Of a stretch of 64,000 nucleotides of DNA, positions 1 to 7,238 are shown one piece after another. The DNA is from Anaerolineae bacterium (lineage in GTDB: Bacteria > Chloroflexota > Anaerolineae > Aggregatilineales > Phototrophicaceae), in assembly GCA_025055175.1 (NCBI GenBank), contig JANWYT010000019.1, positions 44,480 to 108,479 of the forward strand, written 5' to 3'. Both the position numbers and the translations under genes were made by a program. The notes under the pieces are model-generated. The model saw only the letters and a program-made list of their open reading frames with translations. It was not told the DNA's origin and ran no database searches. Numbering within the stretch: the stretch's first letter is position 1; each line of letters starts with the position of its first letter.

Positions 1-70
1 AGAAGCGCAAACCTAACTTTAAGCGCTTCCGCCGACTCCCCTGAGCTGACCTGAACGAGAAGCGCAGCAC
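1..70 (+). other. Left edge: probable tail of an upstream gene and menE leader
   Basis: Two plus-strand frames are open from the window edge: one closes at a TGA at 52-54, the other at a TGA at 42-44. Either could be the C-terminus of the gene before menE. In men clusters that is often menD, but too little is visible to say. No strong ribosome binding site precedes the menE ATG, only a GAGAAG at 57-62, which fits translational coupling to an upstream gene. Confidence 0.3.
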
Positions 71-1567
71 ATGGAAGACTGGTTGGCAGCACGGGCCAGG
101 TCAAGACCTGAAGGCCTGGCTCTGCTCAGCAGCGCGCAGGCTCGCACCTTCCGCCAGTGGGACGCCGAAGCGGCGCTGATGGCGGCGCGCTTGCGCGCAG
201 TGGGGGTACGGACAGGCCAGCGCGTACCGCTATTGCTGCCCAACGGTTTTGCCTATGCCTGCGCTATCTTCGCTCTGTGGCGCGTGGGGGCTGTGCCTGT
301 GCCGCTCAACCTGCGCCTGAGCGCGTCGGAGCTAGCCTGGCAATTGGGCCACCTGCGCGCCTCGCTGTTGCTAGTGAGCGCTGAGACCTACCCGCTGGCC
401 AGAGAAGCGGCAGCGGGCCTGCACCTCCTGGATATAGGTGACAACGTCAGCTTGGACGTGGACTCGCTAAGCCGCTACGCTCCCCAAGAAGACCCAGGGC
501 CACCCAGACCTTTCGATCCGCAGGCGGATGCCCTGTGGATGTTCACCAGCGGCACGAGCGGCAAGCCCAAAGCAGCGCGCCTGAGCTTCAACAATCTGTT
601 CACGAGCGCCCTGGCTTCAGCATATACGCTAGGCCTGCTGCCTCAGGATCGCTGGCTGTGCCTCTTGCCCTTTTACCACATCGGCGGCCTGAGCCTGTTG
701 ACGCGCTGCTGCTTGTACGGTTGCACGCTAGAATTCTTCTCTAAATTCGACGCGGAAGCAGTCAACGCTCATCTGCACGCGCAGCCCGTGACGTTGGTTT
801 CGCTCGTGCCGACGCAGCTGTGGCGCATGTTGGAAGTGCGCGGTCAGCGCCAACAGCCTCAAGCCCTGCGTCTGGTCTTGCTAGGAGGCGCAGCGGCTTC
901 GCCTGATCTGATGGCGCGCGCGCAAACTGGCGGCGTGCGCGTGGCCACCACTTATGGCCTGACCGAAGCCGCTTCACAAGTGGCGACAGCCTTGCCCCAT
1001 CAAGCCGTCGCCAAGCCGTCCAGCGTGGGCAAGCCCCTCATCTTCACCCACGTGAGTATTGCCGATGAAGAAGGCCAGCCCCTGCCCGCAGGTCAGCACG
1101 GCGAAATCGTGGTGCGCGGGCCGACGGTCATGCAGGGCTACGCCGACGATGACATAGCGACGGCGCGCGCCCTGCGCGACGGCGCTCTGCACACAGGCGA
1201 TATGGGCTACCTAGACGAAGACGGCGACTTGTTCGTCTTGCAACGACGCAGCGATCTGATCGTCAGCGGCGGCGAGAACGTCTATCCCAGCGAAGTCGAA
1301 GCCGTCCTCGGCCAACATCCCGCTGTCGCCGAAGTGATCGTCGTCGGCGCGCCTGATCCTGAATGGGGGCAGGTCGTCTGCGCCGCCATCGTCCTCAGGC
1401 CCGATCACAACGCCGACGCGGCGGATATTCTAGCTTTCAGCAGGCAGCGCTTGGCGGGCTATAAGCAGCCACGTCGTCTGCGCTTCGTGGCAGAACTGCC
1501 GCGTAACCCCTTAGGGAAGATTTTACGTTCACAAGTGGTTGATTGGTTTCATCAGCGCCATGACTGA
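71..1567 (+). CDS. menE: o-succinylbenzoate-CoA ligase (MenE)
   Basis: This is an ANL-superfamily acyl-CoA ligase of 498 aa. In the menaquinone pathway it activates o-succinylbenzoate with ATP and CoA in the cytoplasm. Visible motifs are the phosphate loop TSGTSGKPK near residue 160, TYGLTEAAS near 300, LHTGDMGYLDEDG near 375, the hinge-region SGGENVYPSEVEAVL, and the C-terminal PRNPLGKILRS that carries the catalytic lysine. The length is normal for MenE. Specificity rests mainly on the adjacent menH and the menA at 45.3 kb; on motifs alone another small-acid CoA ligase would be possible. Confidence 0.85.
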   Translation: MEDWLAARARSRPEGLALLSSAQARTFRQWDAEAALMAARLRAVGVRTGQRVPLLLPNGFAYACAIFALWRVGAVPVPLNLRLSASELAWQLGHLRASLLLVSAETYPLAREAAAGLHLLDIGDNVSLDVDSLSRYAPQEDPGPPRPFDPQADALWMFTSGTSGKPKAARLSFNNLFTSALASAYTLGLLPQDRWLCLLPFYHIGGLSLLTRCCLYGCTLEFFSKFDAEAVNAHLHAQPVTLVSLVPTQLWRMLEVRGQRQQPQALRLVLLGGAAASPDLMARAQTGGVRVATTYGLTEAASQVATALPHQAVAKPSSVGKPLIFTHVSIADEEGQPLPAGQHGEIVVRGPTVMQGYADDDIATARALRDGALHTGDMGYLDEDGDLFVLQRRSDLIVSGGENVYPSEVEAVLGQHPAVAEVIVVGAPDPEWGQVVCAAIVLRPDHNADAADILAFSRQRLAGYKQPRRLRFVAELPRNPLGKILRSQVVDWFHQRHD

Positions 1568-1591
1568 ACACGCTAACCATGCGATGAGCCT

Positions 1592-2437
1592 ATGCAAGAA
1601 CGCGATCTTCTGCATTTTCACGCGCACGAAATCACCATCGAGGACGCGCGCTACCGTGTGCTGGTGGCCCTACCCCGCGACCGCGCCAACGTGCTGATCT
1701 TGCACGGTTTCACGGGCCGCGCCGAATCCAACATGCCGCTGGCTCGCACCCTGCGCGACGCCGGCTTCGGCATTATCATGCCCGACCTGTTGGGACACGG
1801 CCGCACTATCGCTCCTTACGATCCCATACGCTATCGCATGGAACAAGCAGCCGCCGATCTGTTGACCTTGTGCGACCAGATCGATCCTGCCAAGCTACAC
1901 CTGGTGGGCTATTCGATGGGTGGACGCCTAGCCCTGTACTTGGCGACGCAGCAACCAGATCGCTGGTATTCGCTGGTGTTGGAGTCGGCCAGTCCCGGCC
2001 TGGCTGATCCGATTGCGCGGGCCGAGCGGCGCGCCGAAGATAATTTGTTGGCAGCGGAGATCGAAGCGCGTGGGATCGAATGGTTCGTGAGGTATTGGGG
2101 CAAGCTACCTCTGTGGCGCACTCAGAACGCCGATCAGCGCGAAGCGTTGCGTCGAGAGCGTCTGCAAAACGATCCAAAGGGCCTAGCTACCAGCCTGCGC
2201 GGCATGGGAACAGGGGTACAACCCTCGCTGTGGAACGACCTGGATCGAATCACATGCCCTACGCTGCTGATTGCAGGACGGCGCGACAGCAAATTCCTAG
2301 AGGTAGCCCACGCCATGCAAGCGCGTATGCGCCAGGCGCGCCTGAGCGTCTTCCCTGGCACAGGCCACGCCGTCCATGTGGAAAAACCTGAGGACTTCCA
2401 GAGGCAAGTGCTAGGATTTTTAGCCGATTGTGAGTAA
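1592..2437 (+). CDS. menH: Alpha/beta hydrolase, probable SHCHC synthase (MenH)
   Basis: This 281-aa alpha/beta hydrolase starts 24 nt after menE. MenH removes pyruvate from SEPHCHC to form 2-succinyl-6-hydroxy-2,4-cyclohexadiene-carboxylate. The sequence shows an HGFTG oxyanion region, the nucleophile elbow GYSMGG with Ser about 108, an acid in AGRRDSKF, and the catalytic His in GTGHAVHVEKP near the C-terminus. Family assignment as a hydrolase is certain. The MenH role follows from its place directly behind menE and from the family's length. Confidence 0.8.
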   Translation: MQERDLLHFHAHEITIEDARYRVLVALPRDRANVLILHGFTGRAESNMPLARTLRDAGFGIIMPDLLGHGRTIAPYDPIRYRMEQAAADLLTLCDQIDPAKLHLVGYSMGGRLALYLATQQPDRWYSLVLESASPGLADPIARAERRAEDNLLAAEIEARGIEWFVRYWGKLPLWRTQNADQREALRRERLQNDPKGLATSLRGMGTGVQPSLWNDLDRITCPTLLIAGRRDSKFLEVAHAMQARMRQARLSVFPGTGHAVHVEKPEDFQRQVLGFLADCE

Positions 2438-2492
2438 AATTGTCGTCTATCGGCACTCAACGTTCAACCACGCCTAAGCCAGGGAAACTTTT

Positions 2493-3587
2493 ATGACCGA
2501 CCGAATCAAGGCGCTCCGCGCTCAGATTGATGAGATTAATCTTCAGCTCCTCGACCTGCTCAACCGACGCGCGACGATTGCCAGCGAAATTGGCAAGGTG
2601 CAGGCCGAACTTGGCTCACAGTTTTACGATCCACAGCGCGAAGCCGAAATGCTGACGGCTCTGCAAATGGCTAACAAAGGCCCATTCAGCAACGACACGA
2701 TCAAAGCGCTGTTCAAGGAAATTTTCAAGGCATCGTTGGCCCTAGAGGAGAAAGAAGCGCGCCAGAAGATCATCGTCCAGCGCAAGACGCCAGATCAACA
2801 GACGGTCATCACCTTCCCCGACGGCACGAAAGTCGGCGACGGCAGCTTCCAGATCATTGCTGGAGCGTGCGCCATCGAGAGCTACGAACAGATGGACGCC
2901 GTCGGCGAAGTGCTAGCCAGCGAAGGCGTGAAGATTATGCGCGGCATGGCTTACAAGCCACGCAGCTCCCCTTACGACTTCCAGGGTCTGGGCGAGGAGG
3001 GCCTGAAGATTGCCCGCCAAGTAGCCAACAAGTACGGCATGTTGGTCGTGACCGAGATCATGGACATGTCGCAAATCCCCATGATGTCTGACTACGTGGA
3101 CATCTTCTGGGTGGGGGCGCGCAACATGCAGAACAGCTTCTTGCTCAAAGCTCTGGGCAAAGTAAAGCAGCCCGTCATCCTCAAGCGCCACTTCAGCGCT
3201 ACGCTCAAAGAGCTACTCTACTCAGCTGAATACATCGCCTCTGGTGGCAACACCCAGATCATCTTCATAGAGCGCGGCATTCGCACCTTCAACGAGGAGA
3301 CGCGCAACACTCTGGACATTGGAGCTGTGCCTCTGCTGAAGATGGAGAGCCACCTGCCCGTGATTGTAGATATCAGCCACAGCGCGGGCCGCCGCGACTT
3401 GGCCATCCCCTTCGGCAGGATTGCGAAGGCTAGCGGCGCCGACGGCCTGATGGTAGAAGTCCATCCCAATCCCCCTGTGGCCATGAGCGACGCCAAGCAG
3501 CAGCTCTACTTCGACCAGTTCCGCGCTCTCATGCGCGCCATCAAAGACGTGCCAACCCCGATGGAACTGGACGCCGTCAAAGAGTAG
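2493..3587 (+). CDS. aroF: Chorismate mutase / DAHP synthase fusion
   Basis: This bifunctional 364-aa protein covers the first step of the shikimate pathway. Residues 1 to about 85 form an AroQ-type chorismate mutase helix bundle (DRIKALRAQIDEIN, LLDLLNRRATIASEIGKVQ). Residues about 105 to 355 are a type I-beta DAHP synthase, with IAGACAIESYEQ, RGMAYKPRSSPYDFQGLGEEGL, WVGARNMQN and ISHSAGRRDLAIP. In such AroA(G)-like proteins the mutase domain also serves as an allosteric sensor for chorismate or prephenate. An upstream GGGAAAC lies close to the ATG. Chorismate also feeds menaquinone synthesis, which fits the neighbouring men genes. Confidence 0.93.
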   Translation: MTDRIKALRAQIDEINLQLLDLLNRRATIASEIGKVQAELGSQFYDPQREAEMLTALQMANKGPFSNDTIKALFKEIFKASLALEEKEARQKIIVQRKTPDQQTVITFPDGTKVGDGSFQIIAGACAIESYEQMDAVGEVLASEGVKIMRGMAYKPRSSPYDFQGLGEEGLKIARQVANKYGMLVVTEIMDMSQIPMMSDYVDIFWVGARNMQNSFLLKALGKVKQPVILKRHFSATLKELLYSAEYIASGGNTQIIFIERGIRTFNEETRNTLDIGAVPLLKMESHLPVIVDISHSAGRRDLAIPFGRIAKASGADGLMVEVHPNPPVAMSDAKQQLYFDQFRALMRAIKDVPTPMELDAVKE

Positions 3588-3623
3588 GCAGTTCGTCTTG
3601 AGGAGTCTTTGATCATAGGCGAG

Positions 3624-4469
3624 CTAAGCCGTCTGATCTTCCCAACGGTGGCCGCCCAGGCGCGTGCCGACGGCCACCAGGCTCACGCTGACGAGGTACA
3701 GACCTAGCAGCGGCCCCATGACTAGGAACATGTTCACCGGGTCAATCGTCGGGGTGATGAGCGCCGCCAAGACAGAAGCCGCTACGATGGCGATCCGCCA
3801 GTTGCGCAACAGGGCTTTGGCCCGCACTACCCCCAGCAGGGCCAGCACGAAGAACACCAGCGGCGCTTCAAAGGCCACGCCCATCCAAAACACCAGGGCC
3901 GTGACGAAGCTCAGGTACAGGTCAGCCGTCCAGTCTGGTTTGAAGATGGTGGGCTGGAAGCTCTCCAGGAAGCCCAGAGCCGGCGGCATGAGGACGAACC
4001 AGGCGAACAGCGCGCCGACGACGAACAAGCCAGCAATCGCAGGGATAGCCATGAGGACGTAGTTGCGCTCGCGGCGTGTCAGGCCAGGGATGACGAACAT
4101 CAGGATTTGGTAGGTGATGGCGGGGACGGCCACCACCCCACCAGCCATCAGGGCCACGCGGAAGTAGGCGACGACGGCTTCCGTCGGGCCAAGGGTTTGC
4201 AGGCGACAGTCCTGCAAACTGGCCACGCGACAGTACGGCTCTAACAGCAACTCAAACAAATTGCCTGCAAAGAACAAGCCTAGAACGGTGGCCACCACCA
4301 GCGCTGCTAACCCACGCAAGACGCGCACGCGCAACTCATCTAAGTGTTCAAACAGGCTCATGCGCGCCTGGTGGCCGTCGTCGATCACCTCGTCAGGGAC
4401 AGGAGGCGCAGAAGCGACTGACCTGTCCTGAAGCGGCGCGCTGCGGCGCAGTCGTGGGATCAAGCGCAT
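3624..4469 (-). CDS. tatC: Sec-independent translocase subunit TatC
   Basis: TatC is the six-helix membrane core of the twin-arginine translocase, which recognises RR signal peptides of folded proteins. The family hallmark MSLFEHLDELRVRVLRGL begins at residue 37, followed by several clear hydrophobic helices (TVLGLFFAGNLFELL, VVAVPAITYQILMFVIPGL, AGLFVVGALFAWFVLMPPAL, LGLYLVSVSLVAVG). The first 36 residues are an extra hydrophilic N-terminal segment; starting at the internal Met would give a canonical TatC. It follows tatB by only 3 nt (TGA-GTC-ATG), so the two are translationally coupled. A Tat substrate, the amine oxidase at 37.6-39.0 kb, lies in this window. Confidence 0.95.
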   Translation of the reverse strand: MRLIPRLRRSAPLQDRSVASAPPVPDEVIDDGHQARMSLFEHLDELRVRVLRGLAALVVATVLGLFFAGNLFELLLEPYCRVASLQDCRLQTLGPTEAVVAYFRVALMAGGVVAVPAITYQILMFVIPGLTRRERNYVLMAIPAIAGLFVVGALFAWFVLMPPALGFLESFQPTIFKPDWTADLYLSFVTALVFWMGVAFEAPLVFFVLALLGVVRAKALLRNWRIAIVAASVLAALITPTIDPVNMFLVMGPLLGLYLVSVSLVAVGTRLGGHRWEDQTA

Positions 4470-4472
4470 GAC

Positions 4473-5009
4473 TCAGCTCCTCTCCTCTGAGTCTGTAGAG
4501 GCAGGGAGCTGCGACCACGTGCCGAAGCGCGATGACAAGGAGTCTAGCAGCGCAGAGTCGCCAACGCTGGGATTGCTCCAACTACCCAAGCTTGGGGCTG
4601 GCGGCGCTGCTGCTTCGCTAGGTGCAGCGCCATTTGCACCGCTGGTCAGCTTGCGTCCCGTCAGGAGCTGTTCTGAGCGGCGCGTGTGCGGAGCTGAGAC
4701 AGGCTTTTGGCTCAGGGAGGCTTCATCCAGGGTCTGGCGCAGGGGATCAGTGAGCGGCTTCATGGCTTGGTTGATCGTCTGGTTGAGCGATTGGCGCGTG
4801 GGCAGCTCTTTGGGCAGCTTGACATCCAAGCCGGCTGCGTCCACCTCTTGCTGCACAACGTCCATCATCTGAGACCACATTTGGCGCAGCTTGGCAACCC
4901 AGCGCCCCAGATGATAGGCCCATTCGATCATGCGCTTTGGGCCGGCGACCACTAGCGCAATCAGCAGGATCAAGACCAGTTCCGCCCCACCAATGCCGAA
5001 GATGTTCAT
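4473..5009 (-). CDS. tatB: Tat translocase subunit TatB/TatA type
   Basis: This is a single-helix Tat component. The N-terminus MNIFGIGGAELVLILLIALVV is the transmembrane segment, ended by the AGPKR hinge and an amphipathic helix (MIEWAYHLGRWVAKLRQMW). The long charged and disordered tail, to about 178 aa, is typical of TatB rather than TatA. I chose the ATG at 5007-5009 because the hydrophobic helix begins immediately there; the frame extends 16 residues further upstream without signs of coding. It is the first gene of a tatB-tatC operon. Confidence 0.88.
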   Translation of the reverse strand: MNIFGIGGAELVLILLIALVVAGPKRMIEWAYHLGRWVAKLRQMWSQMMDVVQQEVDAAGLDVKLPKELPTRQSLNQTINQAMKPLTDPLRQTLDEASLSQKPVSAPHTRRSEQLLTGRKLTSGANGAAPSEAAAPPAPSLGSWSNPSVGDSALLDSLSSRFGTWSQLPASTDSEERS

Positions 5010-5040
5010 ACTTCGTATTCCTTTTGCCATGAATGGGCTT

Positions 5041-5046
5041 ATTATA
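5041..5046 (-). promoter_or_regulatory. -10 box for tatBC
   Basis: The minus strand reads TATAAT, a perfect -10 hexamer, about 32 nt ahead of the tatB start. The -35 position (5064-5069) reads CTGTAT, a poor match. The divergent glycosyltransferase gene starts 60 bp further on, so promoters for both directions must share this short gap. Confidence 0.45.
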
Positions 5047-5105
5047 CCGAGCAACACGCGCGCATACAGACTATATCCTAGTGAAACAACCGAGCGAGGC
5101 TCAGG

Positions 5106-6245
5106 GTGAGGATTGGCATCATTAGCGGTGAATACGCCCCGCTGCGCGGCGGCATCAGCGATAGCAACCAGGCGTTAGTGGGGGCGCTGCTGCGGCGCGG
5201 CCACGCTATCGCCCTGCTCACCAATCCTGGCAGCGCTGAGAGCAGGCCGCAGACGAGCCTGGACTGGTCGGCTGGCTGGGGCTTGCCTTGCTGGTGGCGC
5301 ACTCCGCGTTGGGGCATCAGGCGCAGCGTCCAGGTGGTCAACTTCCACTACCAGACGGCCATGTATGGCATGTCGCCCTGGGTTCATGGTCTGCCCAAGC
5401 GCTTCGCTGCGCCGTGCGCCGTCACTTTCCACGACCTGCGCTTCCCTTACCTCTTCCCCAAAGCTGGCGACGCCCTGCGGAAGCATTTCGTGCTGGCCCT
5501 GGCGCGCCAAGCCGCGCTGGCCATCGTCACCAATCACGAAGATGAGGCTAGTCTGCATCAAGCGGGGATTGGACATACGGCCCTCATCCCTATCGGCAGC
5601 GGGATCGAACAAACGCCCCTCAGTCGTGAAGCGCGCGCTGCTCTGCGCGCCAGCCTAGGCCTGGCCGAAGATGAGCTGCTCTGGGGGCATTTCGGCTTCT
5701 TATACCCCAATCGTGGCGTGGAAGCACTGCTCTATGCCCTGCGCCGCCAGCGCGACGCAGGCCAGGCAGCGCGCTTGCTCATGATCGGTGGGCGCGAGGG
5801 CGGCCCGACAGACGACGTTTACGTGGCGCGCCTAGACAGACTCATCGCCGAACTAGGCCTGAGCCAAGCAGTTGCCTGGACAGGCTACGTTGAGCCGTCC
5901 CAAGCCAGCGCCTGGCTGCAAGCCTGCGATGGCCTGGTGCTGCCCTTCGCCGACGGGGCATCCTATCGGCGCAGCAGCCTGATGGCTGCCATCCAACACG
6001 CTTGTCCCATCCTCACCACCCAGCCCCAGGTGGTCATTCCTACGTTTGAACACGGCGTCAACCTGTGGCTCGTCCCACCCGACGACGTGGACGCCTTGAC
6101 TGACGGGCTGACTCGCCTGAGCGACGCGGCGCTGCGCACTCATCTGGCCCAGGGCGTGGCACGCTTGCGCCAGCACTTTCAGTGGGATGACATCGCCGCA
6201 CGCTACGAGTCAGCCTTTGCTGCACTACTTGAGAAGACGCCATGA
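5106..6245 (+). CDS. Glycosyltransferase family 4-like protein
   Basis: This 379-aa cytoplasmic GT-B enzyme probably transfers a sugar from a nucleotide donor to an envelope glycan or lipid. The N-terminal acceptor domain opens with RIGIISGEYAPLRGGISD, a form common in GT4 enzymes. The second half has the donor-domain pattern GHFGFLYPNRGVEALLYAL and RLLMIGGREGGPTDD. The usual EX7E motif near the C-terminus is replaced by DGASYRRSSLMAAI, so the donor site is atypical. The start is GTG. The stop overlaps the next gene's ATG (ATGA), so it is coupled to the GT2 gene. Substrates cannot be inferred. Confidence 0.8.
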   Translation: MRIGIISGEYAPLRGGISDSNQALVGALLRRGHAIALLTNPGSAESRPQTSLDWSAGWGLPCWWRTPRWGIRRSVQVVNFHYQTAMYGMSPWVHGLPKRFAAPCAVTFHDLRFPYLFPKAGDALRKHFVLALARQAALAIVTNHEDEASLHQAGIGHTALIPIGSGIEQTPLSREARAALRASLGLAEDELLWGHFGFLYPNRGVEALLYALRRQRDAGQAARLLMIGGREGGPTDDVYVARLDRLIAELGLSQAVAWTGYVEPSQASAWLQACDGLVLPFADGASYRRSSLMAAIQHACPILTTQPQVVIPTFEHGVNLWLVPPDDVDALTDGLTRLSDAALRTHLAQGVARLRQHFQWDDIAARYESAFAALLEKTP

Positions 6246-7129
6246 CTTCGCTCTCCATCCTCATCACCTCCCGCAACGAACCCGACACCATCGGTCAAGC
6301 CATCGAAGCTTGCCTGCGCGACTTGCCTGCCGACGGCGAAATCATCGTCGTCTGCCCCGATCCACCGACGCGTGCAGTAGTCATGGAATGGGCCGCACGC
6401 GACGAGCGAGTACGCCACCTCTACGACATGGGACGCGGCAAGCCTGCCGCGCTCAATCTGGGCGTAAAGGCTGCCAAAGGGGAGATTGTGGCCTTCACCG
6501 ATGGCGACGTGCAGATCGACCGAGGCGCGCTACCTGCCCTGCTGCTGCCGCTGCAAAAGGCTCAGGTTGGGGCAGTAACTGGACGACCGATCAGCGTCTC
6601 GCCGCGCGACACCATGTTGGGCTACTGGTCGCACCTGCTGACGGACGCAGCCCACGCTGCCCGCCAATCTCGCCAGATGAGCGGCCAATTCCTGTTGTGT
6701 TCTGGCTACTGGTTCGCCGCGCGACGCGCCCTCATCCCGCACATCCCAGAGGACGCCCTGGCTGAAGATGCCGTCATCAGCCACCGAATCGCCGAGCAGG
6801 GCTGGCAAATCGCCTATGCGCCACAGGCCCGCGTATGGGTCAAATACCCCACCACCTACGCTGATTGGCTGCGTCAGAAGGTACGTTCCGCCGGCGGCTA
6901 CGTCCAAGACTACATCATGCGCTCGTCAGTCCACATGCGCAGCGCACGCACAGAAGCCCAAGAAGGTGCGGGCTTCGCCTGGCGCTATGGACGCAACTGG
7001 CGCGAGAAGCTGTGGACTGTGGCATTGTTTGCAGCGCGCTTGCACCTGTGGGCGCTGGTCTATTGGCGAGTGCGCGTGCGCAAAGTACCGCTGGCGCGCC
7101 TGTGGCAACGGGTGGCCAGCACCAAATGA
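6242..7129 (+). CDS. Glycosyltransferase family 2 protein
   Basis: This 295-aa GT-A glycosyltransferase has the opening SILITSRNEPDTIGQAIEACL, the metal-binding TDGD (a DXD variant) near residue 88, and a late ED motif (LAEDAVISHRIAEQGW) acting as the likely base region. A DWLRQKVRSAGGY segment resembles the QxxRW region of processive GT2 enzymes. There is a short hydrophobic stretch near the C-terminus (LWTVALFAARLHLWALVYW), so membrane association is likely. It is translationally coupled to the preceding GT4 gene and probably acts in the same envelope glycan pathway. Confidence 0.85.
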   Translation: MTSLSILITSRNEPDTIGQAIEACLRDLPADGEIIVVCPDPPTRAVVMEWAARDERVRHLYDMGRGKPAALNLGVKAAKGEIVAFTDGDVQIDRGALPALLLPLQKAQVGAVTGRPISVSPRDTMLGYWSHLLTDAAHAARQSRQMSGQFLLCSGYWFAARRALIPHIPEDALAEDAVISHRIAEQGWQIAYAPQARVWVKYPTTYADWLRQKVRSAGGYVQDYIMRSSVHMRSARTEAQEGAGFAWRYGRNWREKLWTVALFAARLHLWALVYWRVRVRKVPLARLWQRVASTK

Positions 7130-7238
7130 GCTAGGCTAAGAAATGGCTAACAAAGCCCTCTAAAAGGGCGTCAGCAAGAGGTGCTGCTATGGTAAAATCA
7201 GCACCTAAGACGCCCAAACGAGAACTCTAGAGTGGATT
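7130..7238 (+). promoter_or_regulatory. sucA leader with inverted repeat around a -10-like box
   Basis: The gap holds a short hairpin (GCCCT/AGGGC, 7155-7169), possibly ending the glycosyltransferase transcript. It is followed by a perfect 8-bp inverted repeat, AGGTGCTG at 7179-7186 and CAGCACCT at 7199-7206. The 12-nt loop contains GGTAAAAT, whose TAAAAT (7193-7198) resembles a -10 hexamer. No good -35 is visible 17 bp upstream. The arrangement could be an operator over the sucA promoter or an RNA hairpin in the leader. Confidence 0.4.
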
